From Nemertoderma westbladi (lineage: Eukaryota > Xenacoelomorpha > Nemertodermatida > Nemertodermatidae), in contig JAUCBJ010002262.1 of NCBI GenBank assembly GCA_032718475.1, positions 1 to 35,898 on the forward strand: a stretch of 35,898 bases of DNA. The letters are read 5' to 3'. Below, one piece after another: positions 19,429-29,211 of the stretch. The position numbers were made by a program, and so were the translations under genes. The notes beneath the pieces are model-generated. The model saw nothing but the letters and a program-made list of their open reading frames with translations. It was not told the origin of the DNA and searched no databases. Position 1 is the stretch's first letter, and each line of letters begins with the position of its first letter.

Positions 19429-21159
19429 ATGGAGTTGCCAAAGCTCGTGCTACTTTGGTTGCCATTGATTTTTTGCTGTTTAGTGAAAATCAATAGCAGT
19501 AAAGATGTTGTTGAGCAAATGAAGCTTCGATGTGAAAAACAATCCTACAAAAAGTTTACTATTGTCGCTATGTTGCGTTCAAGGCAGGACTTATTATGTG
19601 ACACGTGTAATATGGACATCGAGTCTGGGTGTAAGTGGGAGTTCATGTCTGATGATTCAAGCCCACTATATTCGGTTGTTCAATCGGGTCACGATTATGC
19701 AGTGGATAAGTGTAAGTTGATTTTAAAATCCGTAAAAGAAATCCATTCTGGAAATTATCAGTGTTTCCATGAAGGTAAAGCGAAGCAAACTTATGTTGTT
19801 GAAGTTATGGAGGCTCCTGGCACACACATTATCAACTATGAAACTGTGGATCATCTAAAACCTTTGGGAAATAGGCAAATAAATGTTGATGGAAATAGTT
19901 TTAAAGTGTTCACACATTGGGGAGATTGGAGTGAATGCAACGCAGAATGCAATGCCAAAGGCACTAGAGAACGTCAAGGAACTTGTCGAGTAGTTAATGA
20001 TGAGATAAAGAAGATGTTAGGTAATCACAGGGGGGTGCATGAGGAGGGAGGAGGAATGAACTTGGAAGTGAAGAGCATATCTTGTACATCCGGTCGGCTA
20101 TCCTCCGAAGAAAGAAAGAAATTAATTAGAGAAAACGAGAAAGAAATTGAGTCATGCGTGTTACATTGCATCAAGGGTTGCCCTAAAGGTTGGAACGTGT
20201 TTAATGGTCGTTGCTATGGAGTTAGTCATAAGGTTCTTACATGGACACACGCATGTCGGAACTGTCAGAGTAAACAAGTCGGTGCTTCATTGGCTGTGGC
20301 ACCTTCTAAGACTGCTTGGGATTTTGTAGTAAAGTTAGTTCCGCCAAAAAGGAAATTTGTTCATGTTGGATGGAGGTCCGAGCTCAGTGGGAAGTTCAAC
20401 TGGGTTAACGAAACTGGATATCCTATAAAAACTGATTGTTCTGAAACATTTTGTCCTCCTGAAGCAAATAGCTACAGATGGCCGTCAAGTTCTGACAAAG
20501 AAAATAAATATCTGTGCGGATCTTACAATGTAAAAAGCGGCTTTGTGGAGAGAATAAAATGTAAAGGTGTGTTTAGAAGTTTCGTATGCAGCGCACCATT
20601 AACTTATCATGGCATAAAATGGAACAGGATTAGCAATGTTTTTGAGAGAACACCAGAGAATTTGCCGCCGAAGCCACGGCTTTTCAAGAGGTCAGTAGTT
20701 GAGGGAACAACTGTCACCATAAAATGTTTCATGAATGCGGCACACATACCACTGCGCTGGTTCACCAGACATCGCACCAGCATGTTGTCTATCACATTAA
20801 AGAAATCTCCGATAGTTGAGAACGCAAGGATATCTGTTGATAACGGAGATCTACGAATACGCGATGTTACCCCAAAGAAGGATGAGGCGATGTATTCGTG
20901 TTACTACAGATCTAAAGAGATTACTCGAGTGTGGTTGAAAGTTCAAGAGATCCATATACGAAAGGAGGAGGTTGTATACCTACAAGTATTACTGTGTAGC
21001 TTTGTAATAGATTTTGGTATTTGGCTTTTTATATGGCTGGTAAAGTACCGGAGACATCAAACAACGGATGCGATGATAAAGGAGATTAAAGAACGCGATG
21101 AGGATGAAAGCGACGATGGTGAGGAAATAGGGGATATGATTAAACAGCTACAAAAATAG
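19429..21159 (+). CDS. Single-exon type I receptor: Ig - TSP1 - C-type lectin - Ig - TM
   Basis: 576 residues from the ATG at 19429; the frame extends 12 bases upstream but without an ATG. Signal peptide 1-22 (LVLLWLPLIFCCLV). Ig-like domain ~25-128, with CEKQ and YQCFHEG. TSP1-like ~160-222, HWGDWSECNAECN, then a Lys/Glu-rich helix ~225-245. C-type lectin-like domain ~248-390, from CPKGWNVFNGRCYG through WNVF..W.HAC to FRSFVCSAP. It lacks the EPN/QPD and WND calcium motifs, so classical sugar binding is unlikely. Second Ig ~412-507 (TIKCF, YSCYY). TM ~515-538. The 38-residue tail is acidic (DEDESDDGEE) with no ITIM/ITAM tyrosine. The domain types suit recognition of self or microbes; that function is inference. 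I do not recognise a named orthologue. Confidence 0.85.
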   Translation: MELPKLVLLWLPLIFCCLVKINSSKDVVEQMKLRCEKQSYKKFTIVAMLRSRQDLLCDTCNMDIESGCKWEFMSDDSSPLYSVVQSGHDYAVDKCKLILKSVKEIHSGNYQCFHEGKAKQTYVVEVMEAPGTHIINYETVDHLKPLGNRQINVDGNSFKVFTHWGDWSECNAECNAKGTRERQGTCRVVNDEIKKMLGNHRGVHEEGGGMNLEVKSISCTSGRLSSEERKKLIRENEKEIESCVLHCIKGCPKGWNVFNGRCYGVSHKVLTWTHACRNCQSKQVGASLAVAPSKTAWDFVVKLVPPKRKFVHVGWRSELSGKFNWVNETGYPIKTDCSETFCPPEANSYRWPSSSDKENKYLCGSYNVKSGFVERIKCKGVFRSFVCSAPLTYHGIKWNRISNVFERTPENLPPKPRLFKRSVVEGTTVTIKCFMNAAHIPLRWFTRHRTSMLSITLKKSPIVENARISVDNGDLRIRDVTPKKDEAMYSCYYRSKEITRVWLKVQEIHIRKEEVVYLQVLLCSFVIDFGIWLFIWLVKYRRHQTTDAMIKEIKERDEDESDDGEEIGDMIKQLQK

Positions 21160-21249
21160 AACCAGAACTATTCGAATTTGGAAAATTAAGAACCGGAAAA
21201 GAAGTTTTATAGATTCGTTTTCAGTTACTCTCGTCTTTCAGTAAGTTAA

Positions 21250-21268
21250 AATAAATTTCATAAATAAA
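21250..21268 (+). terminator. Poly(A) signals of the lectin receptor gene
   Basis: AATAAA at 21250-21255 and again at 21263-21268, about 90-105 bp past the stop. Confidence 0.6.
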
Positions 21269-21277
21269 ATTGCGTTC

Positions 21278-21425
21278 AGTGTCAAGCTTGGGGGAACCAA
21301 TGACACCTTAAATGCTGCAAATGTATAGCTTTACAGCAATAGAGATCAACGAGATGCCGCGAAAAGATCCATAGAGTTAAGTTGCCCTTCTTGGGAACGG
21401 GGGCCAACTATTTGTGCTCATTGAG
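21278..21425 (-). mobile_element. Chimeric LINE fragment
   Basis: The plus-strand start, GTCAAGCTTGGGGGAACCAA, equals the LINE C-terminal region (10444-10463). Within 40 bp it changes to the RT region around KKGNLTL and the AAKxYNL motif, seen here as AGTTAAGTTGCCCTTCTTGG. The two parts are about 1 kb apart in the parent element, so this is an internally deleted or rearranged piece of the same family. Confidence 0.7.
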
Positions 21426-21795
21426 AGTTTTATATAAAACATTTTATTTATATTAAAGAAAAGAATCAAGAAACAAATTAAAAATTTAAGAATAAAATTA
21501 TAGGGGCAAAAATATAGAACATTTGTTCTCGATTATTAACCACGCTCGTGCTCGGTAATTAAATACACTGAGAATAGTGAAACAGTTGTTATTTTTTCTC
21601 CCCATGTAATAAATAATTATTTTATAGTTATTGTTATCAAAAAGCAAATATTTTTCATATAATATACAGATCATTTATTTTTATTTCTAAACTGAACATT
21701 ATAAAAACTAACAAAACAAGAAAATATGAAAAACTGATACAAACTAATATTTAATGGGCAATATATATATATGGGCTAAATTAAATTTTCGAAAA

Positions 21796-22803
21796 CTACA
21801 GTAAACCTATTCGTGATGGAGTTTCCACCATCGCTTTAAACTGACCGAGAAAGTTTGCGGCGTCGGCTACTTCGATGAACCTCGCATCGTACGACAGAGT
21901 CACGGTGATGACGGAACTCGGCTCCATGTCCAACCCGATGGGCACCGTCTGACCGCCCCCCACCGCCAGAATGGCCCCCTGGGGCGGGTTAATAACCGCG
22001 CTGAACTCCCGCACCCCGAACATACCGAGATTACTGATGGAGAAAGTCCCTCCCACGAACTCGTTGGGTTGCAACCGGCCCTCGCGAGCGCGACGAGCCA
22101 GCGAACGGACCTCGGACCCGATCGCGAGAACGTCGAGTCGATCTGCGTTGAACACGATGGGAGTGATCAACCCCCGATCAGTCGCCACCGCTACCGATAT
22201 ATCCACCGACTCGTTGACTCTCATCGCTCCGTCGTCCCACGTCCCGTTCACCACGGCAACGCGTCGCAACGCCATCGCCGCTATCTTTATAACCAAATCG
22301 TTTAGTGAGACTTTGATATCGTCTGTCTCAGCGAGTTGTTTACGCAGCGAGTTTAAACTGTCGATACAGGAAGTTATCGAGGCGTAAGCGTGAGGGATGG
22401 TGGTCTTAGAGAGAGTGAGGCGTCTCGCGATGGCTTTACGCATGTTGGTCACCTCTATGTCTATGTAGGGGGACGTAGAGACCGGGGGTACCACTACCGG
22501 TACCACAGCGGGTGTGTACGGGGCTGCTGGTGCGACAGGGGGACTCTGAACGCCTCCTGCGGCCGGGGGCGGCACCGGCTGTAGTTTGTGTTTCTCTATG
22601 TAGTTAAGTAGGTCGCCTTTTACCAACCCGTGAGGTCCCGAGGCTTCCACCAGATTCGCGTCGATGTTGTATTCGTCCACTAGATGGCGTACGGATGGCA
22701 GTAAGGTCGCGGATTGGTGGGGTTGGTCAGCGGTAGTGACGTCATCCTTACCGTCAGCAGTCGCACTAGAATCCTCTACCCCAATATCAACAGGAACCTC
22801 CAC
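21796..22803 (-). CDS. PDHX: PDHX (E3-binding protein), exon 2: subunit-binding and core domains
   Basis: Pyruvate dehydrogenase complex component X, which docks E3 in the mitochondrial core. The exon starts after the acceptor ATTACAG|GTGGAGG (plus-strand 22803); GTG is an internal codon, not a start. It holds a peripheral subunit-binding domain (PSVRHLVDEYNIDANLV...KGDLLNYI), a Pro/Ala-rich linker, and the acyltransferase-fold core (TIPHAYASI, ISVAVATDRGLITPIV, GGTFSISNLGMFGV, INPPQGAILAVG). The active-site motif DHRxxDG of true E2 reads YDARFIEVAD, so the catalytic His is lost. That identifies PDHX rather than DLAT. Length 335 codons plus stop. The exon is distinctly GC-rich against its AT-rich surroundings. 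Confidence 0.92.
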   Translation of the reverse strand: MEVPVDIGVEDSSATADGKDDVTTADQPHQSATLLPSVRHLVDEYNIDANLVEASGPHGLVKGDLLNYIEKHKLQPVPPPAAGGVQSPPVAPAAPYTPAVVPVVVPPVSTSPYIDIEVTNMRKAIARRLTLSKTTIPHAYASITSCIDSLNSLRKQLAETDDIKVSLNDLVIKIAAMALRRVAVVNGTWDDGAMRVNESVDISVAVATDRGLITPIVFNADRLDVLAIGSEVRSLARRAREGRLQPNEFVGGTFSISNLGMFGVREFSAVINPPQGAILAVGGGQTVPIGLDMEPSSVITVTLSYDARFIEVADAANFLGQFKAMVETPSRIGLL

Positions 22804-22961
22804 CTGTAATTATAATAAACTGTTAAACAATCCAGTCCATATTAACAGTAAGGTTGCACCCCAATACTATACTTTTTAAATATGTTAAATATTTATGATT
22901 TTTAAAATTATGTAATAACCATTCTATTAATTGCTAAAGAAGCAAGAGTTACTGGTAACAA

Positions 22962-23081
22962 TACGAAATTAATAAGCATATTAACTGAATAAAACACAAC
23001 GCGTTTCGAATATAATGATGACGAATTAAATATTCGAAACGCGTTGAGTTTTAATAAATTAATATGCTTATTAATTTCGTA
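22962..23081. repeat. Inverted repeat (foldback MITE-like), arms about 51 bp
   Basis: ACGAAATTAATAAGCATATTAA (left) pairs with TTAATATGCTTATTAATTTCGT (right), and the inner parts AACGCGTTTCGAATAT and ATATTCGAAACGCGTT pair too, around a spacer of about 17 bp. The arms are almost identical; only the central TATTAAAACTC-type stretch differs. Confidence 0.85.
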
Positions 23082-23189
23082 ATAATTCTAATAATTGATA
23101 ATAAACAACAATGTTAATTCGACGAGAAGAGATTGGCAAGCGTACCCCCCCCCCCCCCCCCCCCCCCCCGCATCTATTACGTGCTCTCA

Positions 23190-23320
23190 CCTAAACGTAG
23201 CGGTTAAATCAGTTGCATTGAATTCGCATCTCTCTGGAGGTCGTAGGTTCGATCCCCGCATGGAGCCAGATCAGTTTAGAGCTTTAAAGGAGCCTGAGCT
23301 TTGAAGTGACCCGCACTGGA
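23190..23320 (+). mobile_element. tRNA-derived SINE-like element in the PDHX intron
   Basis: Box A-like TAGCGGTTAAATCA (23198-23211) and box B GTAGGTTCGATCCCC (23243-23257) at tRNA-like spacing, followed by a non-tRNA body. The sequence differs from the 15925 SINE, so it is a separate family. The end is uncertain and may run on to CTCGCCCCACA at 23429-23439. Confidence 0.55.
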
Positions 23321-23673
23321 AATAAGTCATCGGACTTTGTGCGTATTGTTGTGATTTGGTCAATTTTGTGTGATTTGGGTGTTTAGACGGGCCGCTATAC
23401 GTTTGAGGTTTGACAGTAATTATAACTCGCCCCACAGATTAATTAAATTCGATTATTACGTGCACGGGACCATTACAGTGGGCCTACCGGCTGATCGGTA
23501 CTGTCAGTACTAGCTAGAGTAGTGGCTAGAGTAGTGCTAGAGTACTGTCAGTACCTGTAGAAAACTTTACCGGCATAAAATACTACTACCAGTGCAGTAC
23601 CTGAGTACGGTAAATAGTAAATACACAAAATATTTATGTTTGTATACGGTATCGTGTATCGGTATACCGGTAC

Positions 23674-24093
23674 CTGTGTGTAGTCTTCTCCAGGGGGTAC
23701 CACGAGGGCGATTAATTGCGTTATTTTAACATTTTTGGAACCATCGGGGGCGATTATCTTCGCTACAATCCCATCGTCATCTGCGTCTAACGTAACAGTT
23801 GCTTTATCCGTCTCTATTTCGCACAAAGCATCGCCGGCGTTGAAACTCTCCCCTTCGGAAATCAGCCACTTTTGTATGGTCCCTTCTTCCATGGTTGGCG
23901 ATAAGGCCGGCATAAGAATCTTTATTGTATCTACATTTAGACACGCCGACGTGTGATAGTGATTGCATCCCGATCTTGGCTTTGACGAAGTCCATGATGG
24001 TAGAAAACGAGACCGATAAATATTCCCACGAGATGTACCGGTAGGTAGGCTTAATCGATGGTTGGAACGGATAATGTGACGTATCGTTGCCAT
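23674..24093 (-). CDS. PDHX: PDHX, exon 1: transit peptide and lipoyl domain
   Basis: ATG at 24093 in good context (CAGCAATGG). 140 codons to the donor ACACACAG|GTACCGG at 23673. Residues 1-50 are rich in Arg and Ser ([19 protein letters not shown]), a mitochondrial targeting presequence. The lipoyl domain runs ~56-135: [19 protein letters not shown], then [12 protein letters not shown] with the lipoylated Lys97. Phase 0 at both splice sites. With exon 2 the protein is 475 residues (human PDHX 501). The open frame continuing from 23673 to 23548 is intron. Confidence 0.93.
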
Positions 24094-24526
24094 TGCTGCA
24101 ATGAGATTGGCTGATTGGCAGATTGGATACGAATCGTCGAACAGTGCATTACAGTCAGACGTCTGGACGTGCTGAAAGCATACCGGTAGGTTTATTTTTG
24201 TTAAATTTAGAAATGAAATGAAAATGACCTGTAGTCTGTAGATTTACCTTGCAATAATATAGCTAAACCATACAAATTTAAGGAAATTCAGTACCGGTAT
24301 ACAGGTATATGTGGTATGGTATGGCATATAGATCTGTAGATAGCTGTATAGGCCTATGCAGCTATGGATTGCTGGATTGACCGGATGAGATCAGGATATT
24401 TATTTATCTACGTTATTCTAACCTAAATAATGAAGGGATTTTTTTACAACAGGCCGTAACAGATTTCTTTTTGATGATTCAAAAATATATTTTAGTGATA
24501 ATATATATATATATATATGGGAATGT
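24094..24526. other. PDHX upstream region, no recognised feature
   Basis: This should include the PDHX promoter. I see no TATA box or CpG cluster; an AT dinucleotide run is at 24501-24518. Confidence 0.4.
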
Positions 24527-24702
24527 ATTGTGGAAATATATATTTGATAACGAAAAAAATTTACTGGAAAACAGGAATTGTTTTAATGACCAATAAAATT
24601 AATGGGTTTAATAATTGTGGAAATATATATTTGATAACGAAAAAAATTTACTGGAAAACAGGAATTGTTTTAGTGACCAATAAAATTAATGGGTTTAATG
24701 TA
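24527..24702. repeat. 87-bp tandem duplication (2 copies)
   Basis: The unit starts TTGTGGAAATATATATTTGA and ends TAATGGGTTTAATAA. The two copies differ at one base (TTTTAATGACC against TTTTAGTGACC). Very recent by identity. 87 is divisible by 3, so the spurious frame continues. Confidence 0.95.
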
Positions 24703-25063
24703 GGCTACCAATACTAGTAAAACAGTAAACATAGAGACATGCAGGGAATAGCTACCGTCCTTAAGTTGAAACTGAAAGCTTTTTGATAAACATAAGTTAA
24801 AGTACCGGCACTGGTACTAAATAGGCTAGAACTAAGTTTAGTAACATATGGCATATGGTACATATGGCTGTATGGTAAGATCAGCGCACAAGCCTGTATG
24901 TCCATATATTTAATGTTTCTTACAGAACGCCTTCTTACAGATACGCCACGTATGCATTATTAATCGGGGTGTCTCCTGGGAGTGGATAGTTAGTAGGGTA
25001 GCACCCCGCACATAGTATAGTGTCTATATAGTGTCATTTTCTGATAACACGGGCCCCCAAAAA
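24703..25063. other. Intergenic, no recognised feature
   Basis: Short GGTAC and CATATGG repeats only. Confidence 0.4.
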
Positions 25064-25480
25064 TTTTTCTACAAATCTTTATCATAATGCTTGAACTTTG
25101 AAACATAACTAGTTCCACTCACCGTCGTTGACCCGATGATATGGTGGATGCTCTTTGCCAATTAATTTATTTCTTTTCAGAAGTTCCCCATGACGTCATA
25201 ATTTATGGTCGACCAAAAATTAATTTATGGTCAACCAAAAATTAATTTATGGCCGACCAAAAATTAATTTATGGCCGACCAAAAATTAATTTATGGTCGA
25301 CCAAAAATTAATTTTTGGTCGACCATAAATTATGACGTCATGGAGAACTTCTGAAAAAAAAAGTAAAAAAAAAATTAATTAAGTGGCAAAGATCAGCCAC
25401 CGTATCATGGGGTCAACGACGGTGAGTGGAACTAGTTATGTTTCAAAGTTCAAGCAATATGATAAAGATTTGTAGAAAAA
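25064..25480. mobile_element. Foldback element with about 150-bp near-identical arms and 22-bp central repeats
   Basis: The left arm starts TTTTTCTACAAATCTTTATC at 25064 and the right arm is its inverted copy ending at 25480. Both share AACTAGTTCCACTCACCGTC, TGATATGGTGG (CATACGGTGG-like in the other) and CCATGACGTCATAATTTATG. The centre (25198-25320) is about five units of AATTTATGGTCGACCAAAAA. The arms differ at a few percent of bases plus an A/T-run indel. No open frame and no clear target-site duplication. The type is a MITE or foldback; the superfamily is unknown. Confidence 0.9.
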
Positions 25481-26410
25481 TCGGAGAAAAAGTTCCCTAT
25501 TCTTAAAAATATAGTTCCAGAAAAAGTTTTTTCTTATTCTAGAATATTCTTTATACATTTTACATTAGTTTGAAACAAACTAAGATTCCATCGAGACTCT
25601 ATTGTATTCAAAAAGCTATAAGGCTTTCTATTATTGTATACCAATTTAATTTGTACTTTGTATTTTAGTAAATATATGAAAATATATATGCCACTACTGT
25701 ATATCTCATATCGTGGGAAAAAATAACAATTTAATAAAAAACTCACTTATTGCATAGGAAAAAAACCAAGAATATTATTTGCAATATTTAATTAACCTGG
25801 CATATCACCTCATATTTAAGTTAGATGGTGTTTATAAAATTGTTACCTCTTCACGGAATCGTACTTGGAAATATAAATAGTATCTACTGTAAAGTAATAT
25901 GAACATTTTCATGTCACCTCCGTCAAAGGTTTTAATCATTCAATATTCCATCAAGTTTAAAATTATAATAACTTGTAATTATAACATGATTAATGGTATT
26001 GACAAATTAACTTGTACGTGGTCGTGGTGTTTATAACAACTGATGCATAATCTCTGTTGTATGTTCTTAGTTCCCATTGGACGCCCATAGATGCGTTAGT
26101 TAATGTTGGAGGGAAATTTAAATTGCTTTGTATTGTAGAAAAGCACTGCACCGCACCAGTCGATTCTTGGTGAACTTAATATTGCGGCATGGTAAAAAGG
26201 AAGAGCGGCAAGGTTGCTTAAAGCAAATAAATACTGGGCGGCTGTTGCAAAATAATAATTATTTGTTGCTTTATCTTTAGCTTGTTTATATCTAATTAAA
26301 TTTTGTTTTGTTAAGATATGCACGTGTTCAAAACAAATTTAGGCCTACGTAGTGATATTTGCAGTCAATGCAGTGGCCAATGTTGAATACGTTTATATTT
26401 ATTCCGACAG
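25481..26410. other. RWDD2 upstream region, no recognised feature
   Basis: AT-rich. The sequence TTTATATTTATTCCGACAG directly before the RWDD2 ATG is an acceptable splice acceptor, so a non-coding first exon may lie here. I cannot locate it. Confidence 0.4.
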
Positions 26411-27364
26411 ATGAATATGATGGACGATTGTTCAGAAGAATGCGAGACAAACACAAAATCAATATTTGAATGTCTCAATCAACAAATCCTTGAAGTCGAA
26501 CTTTTACAGAGTATTTACGCAGACAGCATCTGCATCGATAAAGATTCCAACATTGAATTCTTAAAGAACCTTTTATTAGAAACAGATAGTGACTCTGACG
26601 ATGTGGCATCTGGTTTAGCATCGACCTGCCGAATTGAATTTACTCTAACATTAACTCATAACCCATCGGTAGGATCGCAATCACCGGTCCGCGTAGAACT
26701 TCATTGTTCACTTCCCCAAACATATCCTTATCAACTTCCGGACATATACGTTAAAGCCGATAGTTTATGTCGAAAAAAACAGTCTATACTGAACAAAGAT
26801 ATTATGGAATATTTGTCGAATTTACCACGGGGTGATTTGGTTATATCGCAACTGGCGCAGTGGTTAAGCGATAGAATCTATAACTTATTAGACTCTGATA
26901 CTGATACCCAGGTTGAAATCACCGACAACAGTGATCGAGGAGAGAGTAAACTCTCCAAGATAGGTTTCCGTAGATTATGGTTGTATAGTCACCATATATA
27001 CTCCAAAACTAAGCGTAAGGATATGCTGGATTTGGCGAAGGACCTTGGCCTTACAGGATTCGTGATGCCTGGCAAACCCGGCGTGGTTTGTATTGAGGGA
27101 GTTGCCACGGCAACTGAAGAATTCTGGAAGATTGTTCGATGCTGGACGTGGAAAAAAATAGTTGTAAAACATCGGGAAGTGTATGATAGTGGAGACGGGG
27201 ATTTATTTACTGGGTTTGAAGAAGTTTCATTTCAACCACGCCATGGCGGTGGTAAGGAATATCATATGGATATGGGGTTGTTTTATAAATATCTCGCGGA
27301 CCACCAATGTGGCCATCTATTCCAACTATACTTTGGGGTGGAGGGAAAGTCTTCTACTAACTGA
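26411..27364 (+). CDS. RWD domain-containing protein 2 (RWDD2A/B family)
   Basis: 317 residues, close to human RWDD2A (292) and RWDD2B (319). The RWD domain is ~20-155: QQILEVELLQSIYAD at the start and SLPQTYPYQLPDIYV carrying the YPxxxP motif, ending near QLAQWLSDRI. The C-terminal DUF1115-type domain is ~180-312: RLWLYSHHIYSKTKRKDML, GFVMPGKPGVVCIEG, WKKIVVKHRE and YHMDMGLFYKYL. Molecular function of the family is not established; RWD folds mediate protein-protein contacts, often in ubiquitin or kinase pathways. The coding region is one exon, starting right after an acceptor-like ACAG. Two paralogues exist in vertebrates, so I name only the family. Confidence 0.92.
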   Translation: MNMMDDCSEECETNTKSIFECLNQQILEVELLQSIYADSICIDKDSNIEFLKNLLLETDSDSDDVASGLASTCRIEFTLTLTHNPSVGSQSPVRVELHCSLPQTYPYQLPDIYVKADSLCRKKQSILNKDIMEYLSNLPRGDLVISQLAQWLSDRIYNLLDSDTDTQVEITDNSDRGESKLSKIGFRRLWLYSHHIYSKTKRKDMLDLAKDLGLTGFVMPGKPGVVCIEGVATATEEFWKIVRCWTWKKIVVKHREVYDSGDGDLFTGFEEVSFQPRHGGGKEYHMDMGLFYKYLADHQCGHLFQLYFGVEGKSSTN

Positions 27365-27491
27365 TTGGTTTTGGTCTGCTGTCAATTTATTAACGGTTCG
27401 GTTATTTTATTTTCAATGGAAGATTTACATATCATATCGAGAACCTATATTTTATATCTATAGAGAAACTATCTATATGAGTTTGCTTTAC

Positions 27492-27497
27492 AATAAA
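27492..27497 (+). terminator. Poly(A) signal of RWDD2
   Basis: AATAAA 128 bp after the stop codon. Confidence 0.6.
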
Positions 27498-27523
27498 TAC
27501 TTTTGAATTTATCTTAAAAATAC

Positions 27524-27684
27524 GAAACGACTGGGGTCCCTGCCGCGGCCCTTCCAGCCCCAGCTTGAATATGCCGGGTATTTACCTGGTTTACATACAA
27601 TGAAATTGAACACTTAAACCGACATTAAACCCGGTCCCGGCCTCGACAAATATTTTAGACCCGGTCGTTTCTTAGATAAGAAAC
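27524..27684. repeat. Possible small MITE with short inverted ends
   Basis: GAAACGACTGGGGTCC near the left edge and, on the other strand, GAAACGACCGGGTCT near the right edge. The interior is GC-richer than the surroundings and has CCCGGTCCCGGCC. No other copy in the window, so this is tentative. Confidence 0.35.
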
Positions 27685-28331
27685 AAACTACAGATATGAG
27701 ATTAAATTTAACTTAATTTAATTGCATATGTCAAGCTGAGAATAGTACACAGTAAAATACACGTTGTGGGGTCTTCGAGCAGCACGTGTTCAAATGTTCA
27801 ATGACTGAGCAGCGACTAATTAACAAATTTATGAGAGATTCATAGACCAGTTACAGACAGATCAATATTGTGACATATATTTTTGTTTAATGTTTGATTC
27901 AATTAGAGGCACAAATTAAAAAGGCTACAAATATATAGGGTTGAATAATTAAATTAGTCACCCATTAGGCCTAAAAGGTAGCCAAATATAAGTTGCAATC
28001 TATATAAATTTTTAAATTCAGTAGTGTGCGTGTGTTGTGTATTGATTCCGTAGATTTCATGTTGAAATAGCGTTCATTAATTCAATTTCTATTTAATTAT
28101 TCAGGCATACTAATACACACGTTAAATTAGTTCGTGTGTGTTAAGTGTGTACGATTTGATTGTTTCGTCACGAAACCATTAGGGCACAGAAACTGACGGA
28201 TTCTTCGCGAATTTCGCAAACTTCGGAAATTTGTTCTACAATTTTGACTCCTTAAGCAAAAGGGTCCCGAATGAGTTTTTTAACCTTTATTTTTTTGTGA
28301 TTTTGAGTGCTTTTTTATATTAGTGAATATT

Positions 28332-28535
28332 CTAGAACCTTAGTAGATTTTTAATGGTATATAGCTAGTATTTTTTACTAGCTAGTAATTTTTGGAAATT
28401 ATTTTGGTCATTAATATATTCTTCAACAGTTTAACCTGAAATATCATCACATTTTTTATAATTTCAAAATATATTAGCTAGCAAAAAAACACTAGCTATC
28501 ATAAAAAAACATATCTACTAATGTTGTAGAACTTT
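28332..28535. repeat. Inverted repeat with CTAGCTA-rich arms
   Basis: The left arm reads ATTCTAGAACCTTAGTAGAT and TATAGCTAGTATTTTTTACT. The right arm on the other strand reads AAGTTCTACAACATTAGTAG and TGATAGCTAGTGTTTTTTTG. It abuts the left end of the inverted-repeat segment at 28536. Similar CTAGCTA and TTCTAGAACA words fill 31600-32130. Confidence 0.6.
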
Positions 28536-28860
28536 TAGTCCGGCAGCCACGTACCTCTTTTTGGCCTAACCGAAAATTTTTGGACGGATTACATTTTTTG
28601 GATGTTTTGGTGTCTAGGGGTCCCTCTTAACATAAAAAAGTGATTTATGGACTTTGACACCTTGGGCAATTTTTATTAATGACCCGTTTCTATGGACTAC
28701 AGAAATTTCTATGAAAGCTTAGCGATCAGAATGGCGATTAACTGTTAGGCTTGAACTGGTTGTAATTTTGATCGAAAATATGAAAATTTTAGAGAAACTA
28801 TTGAAGTGTTGCTATGGTAACGAAGGCACTACAACTATCGCTGTATCTTTCCAAATGAAA
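28536..28860. repeat. Left inverted repeat of the 4.6-kb nuclease-gene segment
   Basis: Outer end TAGTCCGGCAGCCAC at 28536. Matches the reverse complement of 32810-33126: TTTTTGGACGGATT, GATGTTTTG, GGTCCC and GACTTTGGGCA-like blocks in order to about 28680. A weaker continuation runs to about 28860, with TGTTGCTATGG and a following AACG/GACGGC block. Identity is clear but far from perfect. Confidence 0.85.
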
Positions 28861-29211
28861 ACTACCGGTACTATGCTTAATGATATATTTGTTTTTTGGT
28901 TCGTCTGTCCACTTTGTTAATAATGTTTATCCCTAAATATTATGCACCACATCAATTTTGTGTAGAAGTATGGTTGGCAACAAATACCCGTATTCATGGA
29001 AACTACATGAATTTATTGCGGACATCACATCTGAAGCATTTAAAACCTTGACAGAAAATTATTACCTTAAAATGTATATATAAATCATTTGTCTCCAGCT
29101 TGTTTATTTAAGCATGACACTTTTTTAATGCTAAAATTTAGTTAATGCATGGCGAATATGGAGACTATGCATTTTATATTATTCATTGTTTGATTATAAT
29201 ATAATATTAGA

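Larger units (their letters stand above)
22804..23673 (-). other. PDHX intron with foldback, poly-C tract and SINE
   Basis: 870-bp phase-0 intron. It holds the 120-bp inverted repeat (22962-23081), a 24-base C run (23146-23169) and a tRNA-like SINE (from about 23190). The rest has no recognised feature apart from GTAC-rich short repeats. Confidence 0.8.

Noticed and set aside
21971-22387. 138-codon plus-strand frame over PDHX exon 2
   Set aside because: Shadow of the PDHX exon on the other strand caused by its high GC content.
21796-24093. DLAT (catalytic E2) instead of PDHX
   Set aside because: The catalytic DHRxxDG motif is absent and only one lipoyl domain is present.
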